NCBI GenBank assembly: GCA_020056865.1 | Contig: JAGVGX010000292.1 | Location: 1-8,287, forward strand | Origin: Desulfobacterales bacterium | Lineage (GTDB): Bacteria > Desulfobacterota > Desulfobacteria > Desulfobacterales > BuS5 | DNA: 8,287 nt | Direction of reading: 5' to 3' | Shown: positions 1 through 6,521 of the stretch, one piece after another | Numbering within the stretch: the first letter of the stretch is position 1 | How the letters are laid out: every line of letters begins with the position of its first letter | Made by a program: the position numbers and the translations under genes | Notes under the pieces: model-generated | The model's database searches: none | Seen by the model: only the letters and a program-made list of their open reading frames with translations | What the model was told of the DNA's origin: nothing

Positions 1-1319
1 TCCGGAAGCTGTCTGCTTTTTTCATCTTTTTTTATTTCAATCTCTTGATCAGCAGAAATATACAGCGCCATAAAACCGGGGAATTTTATAGATGATCCAC
101 TGGCGGTAAACATATAAGAGCCCGCTTTAACAGATATGGTATTTTGGTTAATAAGTGCCGGATTCATCTGGGACGCAATAAAACGCTTCCAGATAAGACT
201 GTAAAGCGCAAGCTGGTCTTTGCCAAGAAACGCCCCCAGTTTTTCAGGCGTATGAAAAACATTGGTGGGCCTTATTGCCTCGTGTGCATCCTGGACTTTT
301 TTGCGGTTTTTAAAAAACCTTGGCTTGTCAACAACATATGCCTGCCCCAAACTGGAATGGATATATTTCATAGCATCATGCGCCGCATCCTGGGAAATTC
401 TGATGGAATCGGTTCGCATATAGGTAATGAGGCCTTCAGGCTCACCAGGTCCGATGTCGATCCCTTCGTAAAGCTGTTGTGCAACCATCATGGTTTTTTT
501 AGCAGAAAATCCTAATTTCCCAATCGCTTCCTGCTGCAGTTTACTTGTAATAAACGGCGGGAGAGGATTTCTTTTTGTTGTTTTCTTTTGGATATCTTCT
601 ACAACAAACTGCTCGCGTTTGAGTTCATTGAGTATGTGATTTGATGCTGTTTCATCAGGAATCGTTATTTTTTTATTGTCTTTTTTCACAAGCTTTGCCT
701 TGAATATCGGCGGATTTTCTCCTTCAAGGTCAACAGTAATCGACCAGTACTCTTCAGGCTCAAAGGCATGTATGGCTCTTTCCCTGTCACATATAATACG
801 AACGGCAACAGACTGAACACGTCCGGCACTAAGCCCGCCTTTTACTTTTCGCCATAACAGCGGCGATATCATGTACCCTACCAGCCTGTCTAATATCCTG
901 CGGGTTTTTTGTGCATCATACTTATCAGCATTGAGCTCTATGGGCGAAGCCATGGCTTCAGTAACGGCTTTCTGAGTCAGTTCATGAAACAAAACCCTGT
1001 GAAATTTCCTGCCCTGTTTCTTCAGCACCTCTGCTGTATGAAAAGCAATAGCTTCCCCTTCCCTGTCCGGGTCAGGGGCCAAATAAATATGTTCGGCATC
1101 CCCTGCAGCCTGTTTTAATGCAGTGATGATTTTCTGTTTCCCTGGTATGGTCGTGTATTCAGGGATAAAACCTCCTTCGATATCAACGCCGATCTGCTTT
1201 GAAGGAAGATCTTTAATATGTCCGACAGTTGCCGCAACATTATAATCTTTGCCAAGATATTTTTTTATCGTCCTTACTTTTGTTGGTGATTCAACAACAA
1301 CAAGGGGTTTGCTCACCAT
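1..1319 (-). CDS. topA: DNA topoisomerase I, type IA (N-terminal 439 residues; 3' end outside window)
   Basis: Type IA topoisomerase, which relaxes negatively supercoiled DNA by transient single-strand cleavage. Translating from the ATG at 1319-1317 gives 439 uninterrupted codons to the window edge. The Toprim domain covers about residues 4-113, with the conserved Glu10 in VVVESPTK and the acidic DPDREGE motif at 83-89 that binds Mg2+. The catalytic core follows, with GLSAGRVQSVAVR at 162-174. The active-site tyrosine is Tyr300 in LITYMRTDS (codon 420-422), matching E. coli Tyr319, and HEAIRP is at 346-351. A short loop (about 285-296) precedes the active site, as in many non-enteric TopA proteins. 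The C-terminal part, including any zinc-finger repeats, is not visible. A ribosome binding site AGGTG (1329-1333) lies 9 bp upstream of the start. The gene begins 18 bp after the dprA stop, so it is probably cotranscribed and perhaps translationally coupled. Identity is secure. Confidence 0.97.
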   Translation of the reverse strand, partial: MVSKPLVVVESPTKVRTIKKYLGKDYNVAATVGHIKDLPSKQIGVDIEGGFIPEYTTIPGKQKIITALKQAAGDAEHIYLAPDPDREGEAIAFHTAEVLKKQGRKFHRVLFHELTQKAVTEAMASPIELNADKYDAQKTRRILDRLVGYMISPLLWRKVKGGLSAGRVQSVAVRIICDRERAIHAFEPEEYWSITVDLEGENPPIFKAKLVKKDNKKITIPDETASNHILNELKREQFVVEDIQKKTTKRNPLPPFITSKLQQEAIGKLGFSAKKTMMVAQQLYEGIDIGPGEPEGLITYMRTDSIRISQDAAHDAMKYIHSSLGQAYVVDKPRFFKNRKKVQDAHEAIRPTNVFHTPEKLGAFLGKDQLALYSLIWKRFIASQMNPALINQNTISVKAGSYMFTASGSSIKFPGFMALYISADQEIEIKKDEKSRQLP

Positions 1320-1337
1320 AATTTTTTACACCTATGT

Positions 1338-2447
1338 CTATTTAATATTAACTGAAAAATATTTGCCGACAGACTGATCAATAACTCCTTTTAACTCAAG
1401 CTGAAGCAGCAAACTCGAAAGCTTTCCGGATTCCATTGATACTTTTCGCATAATCTCGTCAATATGAAGCGGATCTGTGCCAAGCGTATCTAATACCAGC
1501 TTTTCTTCTTTTGATAAATTTAATTTTATATCTGTTGCAATACCTTGTAAGGGTCCATTCACTGGATCTCTGTATGGGATGACATTTGCAAGTTCTTCCA
1601 GTATGTCATCAACAGTTTCAACAAGCTTTGCTCCCTGTTTAATCAGATTGTGGGTTCCCGTACTTTTAAATGAATGAATATTTCCTGGGACAGCAAACAC
1701 TTCCCTGTTCTGTTCCATGGCAAGGCGGGCGGTAATAAGGGAACCGCTTCTTTTTGCAGCTTCAACAACAACGGTGCCAAGAGACATCCCGCTGATAATC
1801 CTGTTTCTTTTAGGAAAATGATACGCTTCGGGTTTGGTAGAAAGAGAAAATTCTGAAACAACTGCCCCTTGTTCAGCAATTTTGTAAAAAAGATTTTTAT
1901 TTTCCTTAGGGTAAATCTGATCAAAACCGCTGCCAAGAACGGCAATTGTACGACCGTTTCCTTCCATAGCACCGATATGGGCAGCCGTGTCAATGCCTTT
2001 AGCCATACCGCTTACAATTGTAATCCCACATGAGGCCAGATCTTTACACAACTGATGGGTTGTTTTGATTCCATACGTTGTCGACTGTCTGGAACCAACA
2101 ACGGCAATATTTTTTATGGAACTGTCAATGGATCCGAAAACATACAAGAATGGAGGCGGGTCATGGATCTTAAGCAAAAGACGGGGATAATCTTCATCAG
2201 AAAGCGTAACAATATGGTATCCTTTTTTATAAACATCTTCAACTTCTTTTTTTAATGAATCAGGCATTTGATGCGAAAGGATCGTTCTGGCAAGATCAGG
2301 AGTGACACCGCTTACAAAGAGTAAATCTTCTATTGAGGATTCAAAAACCGAAGCAGGGTTATTAAAACGTTCTATAAGAAGCTTAAAGATATGATTGCCA
2401 ACTCCAGGGATACACTTAAGAGCAAACCATGGCAGAAATTTTTCCAT
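1338..2447 (-). CDS. dprA: DNA processing protein DprA (Smf), RecA loader in transformation
   Basis: DprA binds incoming single-stranded DNA in the cytoplasm and loads RecA during natural transformation. It is also kept in many bacteria not known to be competent. The 369 residues show the full three-part layout. An N-terminal helix-hairpin-helix-like region (about 1-60) includes CIPGVGNHIFKLL. The Rossmann-type DprA core (about 80-288) has VVGSRQSTTYG (116-126), SGMAKGIDTAAH (146-157), VLGSGFDQIYP (170-180), FPKRNRIISG (211-220) and SGSLITARLA (235-243). A C-terminal winged-helix-like segment (about 310-365) contains LHIDEIMRKV. Length and order are normal and no key motif is missing. The ATG at 2447-2445 is only 15 bp after the secF stop and has no clear Shine-Dalgarno sequence (upstream reads AATCACGAACATATA), so translation may depend on coupling to secF. 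The following gene is topA, an arrangement also known as smf-topA in Bacillus subtilis. Confidence 0.97.
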   Translation of the reverse strand: MEKFLPWFALKCIPGVGNHIFKLLIERFNNPASVFESSIEDLLFVSGVTPDLARTILSHQMPDSLKKEVEDVYKKGYHIVTLSDEDYPRLLLKIHDPPPFLYVFGSIDSSIKNIAVVGSRQSTTYGIKTTHQLCKDLASCGITIVSGMAKGIDTAAHIGAMEGNGRTIAVLGSGFDQIYPKENKNLFYKIAEQGAVVSEFSLSTKPEAYHFPKRNRIISGMSLGTVVVEAAKRSGSLITARLAMEQNREVFAVPGNIHSFKSTGTHNLIKQGAKLVETVDDILEELANVIPYRDPVNGPLQGIATDIKLNLSKEEKLVLDTLGTDPLHIDEIMRKVSMESGKLSSLLLQLELKGVIDQSVGKYFSVNIK

Positions 2448-2462
2448 TATATGTTCGTGATT

Positions 2463-3515
2463 TTATTTTTTAACTCCCTGAAAGGCAATAAGAATGGGGC
2501 TTGCCACAAATATGGATGAATATGTGCCTGTAATGATACCTATCAGCAGGGCAAATGCAAAATCGTGTATAATCGCGCCGCCCATAAAATAAAGAGTAAC
2601 TACAACAACAAGCGTGCTTAGAGCTGTAACCAGTGTTCGGCTCAGTGTCTCATTGATACTTGTGTTAATAACTGTTCCCAAAAAAGACCTCTTAGATTTT
2701 TTTAAGTTTTCCCGTATCCGATCAAAAACAATAATCGTGTCATTTAAGGAATAACCTAAAATAGAAAGCAACGCTGCAATAACCGGCAGGGTAAATTCTA
2801 TGTCTAACATGGAAAATATCCCAATGGTAATTGCAACATCATGAATAAGCGCCACAATTGCACCCATGGCATATGCCAGTTTAAACACCCAGAAAAGAAC
2901 AAGTGTAATAACCAGCGCAGCAGCTATAAGCAAAGGCATACTGTTTTCAAAAGAAAAATAATCGCATATTTTCATAATCAAGGTCAAGGTACCTATCAGA
3001 ACAACACCAATAAAACCACTTAACAGCCATTTTAACTCAAAACGACCGGATATATATATGGCGATAAACAGCACTGCATAAAACAGGGCAAGCAGGGCCT
3101 TTTCCTTCAAATCCTTGCCTACCTGGGGGCCTACCATTTCAACGCGGCGAATGTTTGCAAGGGTGCCTGTGGTCTCCTTAAAAACATCCTGCATGTTCTT
3201 TGAAAAAGCTTCAGAATTGGCAATGGTTAGATCTGTTCTAACAAGATACTCGTTTTCCGTTTTGTCTCCAAAAAGCTGGACTGTTGATTTTTCAAGTCCC
3301 AGGGTATTCAGGCCATTTTTTATATCATCCATACTTGCCGGTGTATCAAACTTGACCTGTATTAATGTACCCCCTTCAAAATCAATTCCATACTTTACCC
3401 CCTTATGAATAACAAGGGAGACAATCGTCGCTAATAACATCAGAGCGGATAACAAATAGGCGATTTTTCTATTGTCAATAAAATTAAAATTTACATCAGA
3501 TTTTATAATCTGCAT
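2463..3515 (-). CDS. secF: Sec translocase accessory subunit SecF, with an unusual internal membrane insert
   Basis: SecF pairs with SecD in the inner membrane, where the complex uses the proton gradient to help pull proteins out of SecYEG. Family signatures are YGIDFEGGTLIQVKF after TM1 (42-56), VEMVGPQVG (125-133), the TM4 motif GYSLNDTIIVFDRIREN (254-270) with Asp259, and LSRTLVTALSTL (291-302) with Arg293. Asp259 and Arg293 appear to match the conserved charged pair linked to proton transport in the family. At 350 residues it is longer than E. coli SecF. The excess sits between RFE (158-160) and AMGAIVALIHDV (216-227), where E. coli has a direct join. This insert of about 52 residues contains two further hydrophobic stretches (about 162-181 and 194-212), predicting eight membrane segments instead of six. 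The ATG at 3515-3513 has GGAG (3522-3525) 6 bp upstream. It follows secD by 77 bp and precedes dprA by 15 bp. Confidence 0.97.
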   Translation of the reverse strand: MQIIKSDVNFNFIDNRKIAYLLSALMLLATIVSLVIHKGVKYGIDFEGGTLIQVKFDTPASMDDIKNGLNTLGLEKSTVQLFGDKTENEYLVRTDLTIANSEAFSKNMQDVFKETTGTLANIRRVEMVGPQVGKDLKEKALLALFYAVLFIAIYISGRFELKWLLSGFIGVVLIGTLTLIMKICDYFSFENSMPLLIAAALVITLVLFWVFKLAYAMGAIVALIHDVAITIGIFSMLDIEFTLPVIAALLSILGYSLNDTIIVFDRIRENLKKSKRSFLGTVINTSINETLSRTLVTALSTLVVVVTLYFMGGAIIHDFAFALLIGIITGTYSSIFVASPILIAFQGVKK

Positions 3516-3553
3516 GGATGTCTCCGGAAAACAGATGAATAGTTTAATACATT

Positions 3554-3575
3554 ATTAACTTAAAATTAACTTAAA
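3554..3575. repeat. Tandem 11-bp repeat between secD and secF
   Basis: Two perfect head-to-tail copies of ATTAACTTAAA occupy 3554-3564 and 3565-3575, inside the 77-bp secD-secF gap. No function is evident; it may be a small replication-slippage product. Confidence 0.7.
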
Positions 3576-3592
3576 TGTACGAATCAAAAAAA

Positions 3593-5167
3593 TTATATGC
3601 TCAATTTTTTTGGATTTCGATTCAAAATCATATAATCAAATGCAAGCCGAGTCATAACAATTGCGGTAAACATACTGGCAATAACACCGAGGCTAAGTGT
3701 TACTGCAAATCCTTTTACAGGGCCGGTTCCAAACTGGAAAAGAACAACCGCCGAAATCAGGGTTGTTATGTTAGCATCAAGGATTGTTAACGTCGCCCGG
3801 CTGTAACCTATATCAACTGCTGCTCTCGGGGTTTTGCCAAGTTTGAGCTCTTCACGAATCCGTTCATATATAAGAACATTCCCATCGACTGCCATTCCGA
3901 TTGTAAGAATAATCCCTGCAATGCCGGGAAGCGTTAATGTTGCCTGAAAAGCAGCAAGTCCCGCTGCTATCAGAAAAAGATTTAGAAACAGGGCAACATC
4001 TGCGATAAACCCTGCAAATTTATAATAAACCATCACCAAAACAACAACCAGAAACCCTCCTACACACATAGATAAAAGCCCCTGGTTAATGGAGTCCGCT
4101 CCTAAAGAAGGGCCCACCGTCCTTTCTTCGAGAATACTTACTGGAGCAGGAAGCGCTCCTGCACGTAAAATAATAGCAAGATCATGTGCTTCTTCCATTG
4201 AAAAATTACCTGTAATACGGGCTTCACCACCACTGATTTTATCCTGAATCACAGGCGCTGAATACACATTATTATCCAGAACGATAGCAAGCCGCTTTTT
4301 TATGTTTTCTTCTGTAACCTTTGCAAAAGCTCTTGCTCCCTTGTTGTCAAACTTAATGGAAACATAGGGCTCATTATATTGAGCATCTATCTGAACCCTT
4401 GCATCGGTTAGTGTAGCACCTGTAAGAGACGTTCTTTTATTTATTAAAAAAGGATTTTTTATCTTACGCCCGGTTTTGGGATCGTCTATTTCCTGATAGA
4501 GTATCGTGCTGCCCGGAGGAGGACCGTTTTTAAGCGCTGAATCAAGATCATGTTCTTCATCTACCAATTTAAATTCCAAAAGCGCTGTTTTGCCTATAAG
4601 TTCTTTTGCTCGATGTGTATCTTTAATCCCGGGAAGTTGAATAAGTATTCTGTTGTCTCCCTGAATACGTATATCCGGCTCGCTGACACCAAACTGGTCA
4701 ATTCGATTTCTTATGGTCTCCAAGGCCTGGTCCGTAGCCATTTTTTTTATACGCAAGGTTTCATCATCAGGAAAATCCAATTGATATACAATCGATTGAT
4801 TATCCGAATGCTTTGTATCCATTTGCAGATCCCTGTAATCTGCATCCATAAGCTCTTTAAAACTTTCTGCATCCTTGTCATTTAATTCAATAGATATTCT
4901 GGCGTTATCAACATGTATGCCTTTACGACTACTGATGCCTTTTTTTTTCAAATCTCTTCTCAGCTCATGGGAAATACGCTCAATGGTGCTTTCAACCGCC
5001 TTTTGTGTATCCACTTCGAGAACAAGATGCATGCCGCCCTGAAGATCCAGGCCCAGGTTTATCTTTTTATGAGGCCACCAATCGCTTATTACTGTTGGAA
5101 GCACATAAACGCCAGCAGTGATAAAAACTGCAAGTACGATTAACAATCTCCATTTTAGTTTCTGCAA
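3593..5167 (-). CDS. secD: Sec translocase accessory subunit SecD
   Basis: SecD forms the proton-driven SecDF complex that assists late protein translocation through SecYEG. The 524 residues show TM1 (about 8-26) and LGLDLQGGMHLVLEVD (38-53), which opens the large periplasmic region. TIRNRIDQFGVSEPDI (151-166) and the P1 head region up to about 340 follow. Then comes VGPSLGADSI (351-360) and five C-terminal membrane segments (about 361-381, 384-404, 410-432, 459-479 and 485-505). TM4 carries GIAGIILTIGMAVDGN (415-430), where Asp428 corresponds to the essential Asp519 of E. coli, followed by VLIYERIREEL. It is shorter than E. coli SecD (615), mainly in the periplasmic part. The start is TTG at 5167-5165: an in-frame TGA lies two codons upstream, the next in-frame Met is residue 46 (after TM1), and AAGGGA (5175-5180) sits 7 bp upstream. 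yajC ends 38 bp before it. Confidence 0.97.
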   Translation of the reverse strand: MQKLKWRLLIVLAVFITAGVYVLPTVISDWWPHKKINLGLDLQGGMHLVLEVDTQKAVESTIERISHELRRDLKKKGISSRKGIHVDNARISIELNDKDAESFKELMDADYRDLQMDTKHSDNQSIVYQLDFPDDETLRIKKMATDQALETIRNRIDQFGVSEPDIRIQGDNRILIQLPGIKDTHRAKELIGKTALLEFKLVDEEHDLDSALKNGPPPGSTILYQEIDDPKTGRKIKNPFLINKRTSLTGATLTDARVQIDAQYNEPYVSIKFDNKGARAFAKVTEENIKKRLAIVLDNNVYSAPVIQDKISGGEARITGNFSMEEAHDLAIILRAGALPAPVSILEERTVGPSLGADSINQGLLSMCVGGFLVVVLVMVYYKFAGFIADVALFLNLFLIAAGLAAFQATLTLPGIAGIILTIGMAVDGNVLIYERIREELKLGKTPRAAVDIGYSRATLTILDANITTLISAVVLFQFGTGPVKGFAVTLSLGVIASMFTAIVMTRLAFDYMILNRNPKKLSI

Positions 5168-5174
5168 TGCTCAA

Positions 5175-5180
5175 TCCCTT
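5175..5180 (-). promoter_or_regulatory. Ribosome binding site that decides the TTG start of secD
   Basis: AAGGGA on the minus strand ends 7 bp before the TTG at 5167-5165. An in-frame TGA just upstream rules out a longer protein, and the next in-frame ATG would remove the first membrane segment, so this site fixes the start. Confidence 0.75.
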
Positions 5181-5205
5181 TACATGAAAAATTCAAGAAT
5201 CATCT

Positions 5206-5556
5206 TTAAGAATTATCCTTGACGGTTACCGGGCTGTTTTTTTGTGTTGCATTAATCAATGCAGCCACGCTGCCACGGGTTATCTTTACTCTCACCTTAT
5301 CAGCTATTTCTACGGTCAACGTAGTATCATTTAATGAGATGATGCGTCCGTGTATACTGCCACCTGTAATAATCTGATCGCCAACCTTTAAGTTTTCAAT
5401 CATGGTACGATGTTCTTTTTGCTTTTTCTGCTGAGGGCGAATAAGCAAAAAATAAAAAATAACAAACATAAGGATAAGAGGAATAAACGTTGAAAATCCT
5501 CCTGCCCCTCCCCCTGTACCGCCTCCGGTTCCCATAGCATATGCAACATTAATCAA
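5206..5556 (-). CDS. yajC: Preprotein translocase accessory subunit YajC
   Basis: YajC is a small single-span inner-membrane protein that copurifies with SecD and SecF. The 116 residues begin with a short, glycine-rich segment (GTGGGTGGGAGG at 9-20). One membrane helix follows (about 23-41), ending in the family hallmark FYFLLIRPQQKKQKEH (34-49). Next is the cytoplasmic beta-rich domain with LKVGDQIITGGSIHGRI (56-72) and VRVKITRGSVAAL (88-100). Length matches the family. The start is TTG at 5556-5554, supported by a strong AAGGAG (5565-5570) 8 bp upstream. The alternative in-frame ATG at codon 8 would lie 29 bp from that site. It is the first gene of the yajC-secD-secF set and is followed by secD after 38 bp. 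A candidate promoter lies in the 160-bp gap upstream. Confidence 0.96.
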   Translation of the reverse strand: MINVAYAMGTGGGTGGGAGGFSTFIPLILMFVIFYFLLIRPQQKKQKEHRTMIENLKVGDQIITGGSIHGRIISLNDTTLTVEIADKVRVKITRGSVAALINATQKNSPVTVKDNS

Positions 5557-5564
5557 GACAAAAT

Positions 5565-5570
5565 CTCCTT
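5565..5570 (-). promoter_or_regulatory. Strong ribosome binding site that decides the TTG start of yajC
   Basis: AAGGAG on the minus strand lies 8 bp before the TTG at 5556-5554. The spacing is ideal for TTG and too long for the in-frame ATG at codon 8, so the TTG start is preferred. Confidence 0.8.
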
Positions 5571-5632
5571 AATAATACCTGATGGTTAATTATTCCCAGG
5601 TTCTCCAAAAATACACGCTTAAGAACAACCAT

Positions 5633-5657
5633 ATGTAAATTTTTGTTTTTTTTACAT
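5633..5657. repeat. AT-rich inverted repeat upstream of yajC
   Basis: The 7-bp arms ATGTAAA (5633-5639) and TTTACAT (5651-5657) are perfect inverted copies separated by 11 bases, mostly T on the plus strand. The right arm overlaps the proposed yajC -10 element. It could be an operator or simply chance in AT-rich DNA. The stem has too little GC to be a convincing terminator. Confidence 0.4.
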
Positions 5658-5677
5658 GCTATTTTTTTTTCGGTCAA
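5649..5677 (-). promoter_or_regulatory. Candidate sigma-70 promoter for the yajC-secDF-dprA-topA unit
   Basis: On the minus strand a -35-like TTGACC (5677-5672) is followed by a 17-bp spacer and a -10-like TAAAAA (5654-5649). The start of transcription would fall about 85 bp before the yajC start codon. The -35 is good and the -10 is poor (four of six). The gap upstream of yajC is the largest in the gene series, which fits a promoter here. This is sequence inference only. Confidence 0.35.
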
Positions 5678-5716
5678 CAAAATTATAAATTTTTTCAAAA
5701 AAAAGTAACGAATACA

Positions 5717-6463
5717 TCATTTTGAGGAAATCCAGAGTGTTTCACCGTCAAACTGAATCCGGTTTACATGGTTGTAATCAACCGCGTCTAACAGCTCAAA
5801 GATATGGGTCATGTGATACACCACCAGTTTACTTAATGGATGTATAAGGTCTATGTCAACATCAAGCTTTTTCTCTCTGATATTATATATACTCACTATT
5901 TTTTCGGAAAACTTAAGCAGTTTTCCAATTCCTGAACTGTAACCTACCTGATTCGGCTCGTCGGATGTTGGTAACAATGAGATCCCTTTGTGATTAAAGT
6001 AGTCTTGTAAAAACTTAAAATGTATATTCCATATATTGTCACCCTTTTGTACCACATATATTCCTAATGTTTCCAGTTGCTTTTCTTCTCTGTTTCCACT
6101 TGAAGCTATGTTTTTTTCAACAATTTCACCACTTTTAAGACGCATTTTATCAATAATTTCCTGCATGGAAACAGTGAAATTTCCTATTTTGAGTGATTCA
6201 TCGGAATTCATAATCACATCAACACCTGTTTCAATCCCATGCTCATTTTTCCGTTTCAACATGAGTGATTTTAATTCATTGTCCTTGTCTAAGCGGCTAT
6301 AATCAATTACAGATCGCTGATCTACCTGCATCTGCACCTCTTTATCAGGAACCTTGTAATCAGCAGCTTTTTGATTATTGATCGGGAAAAACCATAAACC
6401 TGCTATGACACACGCAACCAAGATTGAACCCATTACCATCAGTTTGGCTATTTTATTTAGCAT
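5717..6463 (-). CDS. Membrane-anchored LysM-like protein of unknown function
   Basis: I do not recognise a named gene. The 248 residues start with a short basic stretch and one hydrophobic segment (about 8-26). A polar, charged linker follows (about 30-130), then a C-terminal domain. IYVVQKGDNIWNIHF (135-149) closely resembles the opening of a LysM motif (YxVxxGDTLxxIA), the fold that binds peptidoglycan glycans. KIVSIYNI (188-195) and DLIHPLSKLVVY (205-216) could be the rest of the motif. That makes it about 30 residues longer than a usual LysM, with an insert around 155-185. LVAC (15-18) resembles a lipobox, but hydrophobic residues continue past the cysteine, so a membrane anchor with a periplasmic domain is more likely than a lipoprotein. 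The ATG at 6463-6461 has AAGGGG 12 bp upstream, a rather long spacing. It begins 58 bp after the RNase gene on the same strand, so cotranscription is likely. The protein may act at the cell wall, but this is a guess from the motif. Confidence 0.85.
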   Translation of the reverse strand: MLNKIAKLMVMGSILVACVIAGLWFFPINNQKAADYKVPDKEVQMQVDQRSVIDYSRLDKDNELKSLMLKRKNEHGIETGVDVIMNSDESLKIGNFTVSMQEIIDKMRLKSGEIVEKNIASSGNREEKQLETLGIYVVQKGDNIWNIHFKFLQDYFNHKGISLLPTSDEPNQVGYSSGIGKLLKFSEKIVSIYNIREKKLDVDIDLIHPLSKLVVYHMTHIFELLDAVDYNHVNRIQFDGETLWISSK

Positions 6464-6521
6464 ATGATATTCGTACCCCTTTCATACAAGAATCGGGAAA
6501 AAACGTAATGTTTCAAAATCT

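Noticed and set aside
144..515. A 123-codon plus-strand reading frame
   Set aside because: It lies antisense to the well-conserved catalytic region of topA, including the active-site tyrosine, and its translation resembles no protein I know.
1643..1993. A 116-codon minus-strand frame inside dprA
   Set aside because: It overlaps the dprA core in another frame. The dprA frame carries all family motifs without a break, so there is no frameshift or second gene.
4550..4885. A 111-codon plus-strand frame
   Set aside because: It is antisense to the secD periplasmic region, whose reading frame is intact; low-complexity translation without recognisable motifs.
6410..6421. Lipobox-like LVAC at residues 15-18 of the LysM-like protein
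   Set aside because: The hydrophobic stretch continues for about eight residues after the cysteine, unlike a mature lipoprotein N-terminus, so an uncleaved membrane anchor is more likely.
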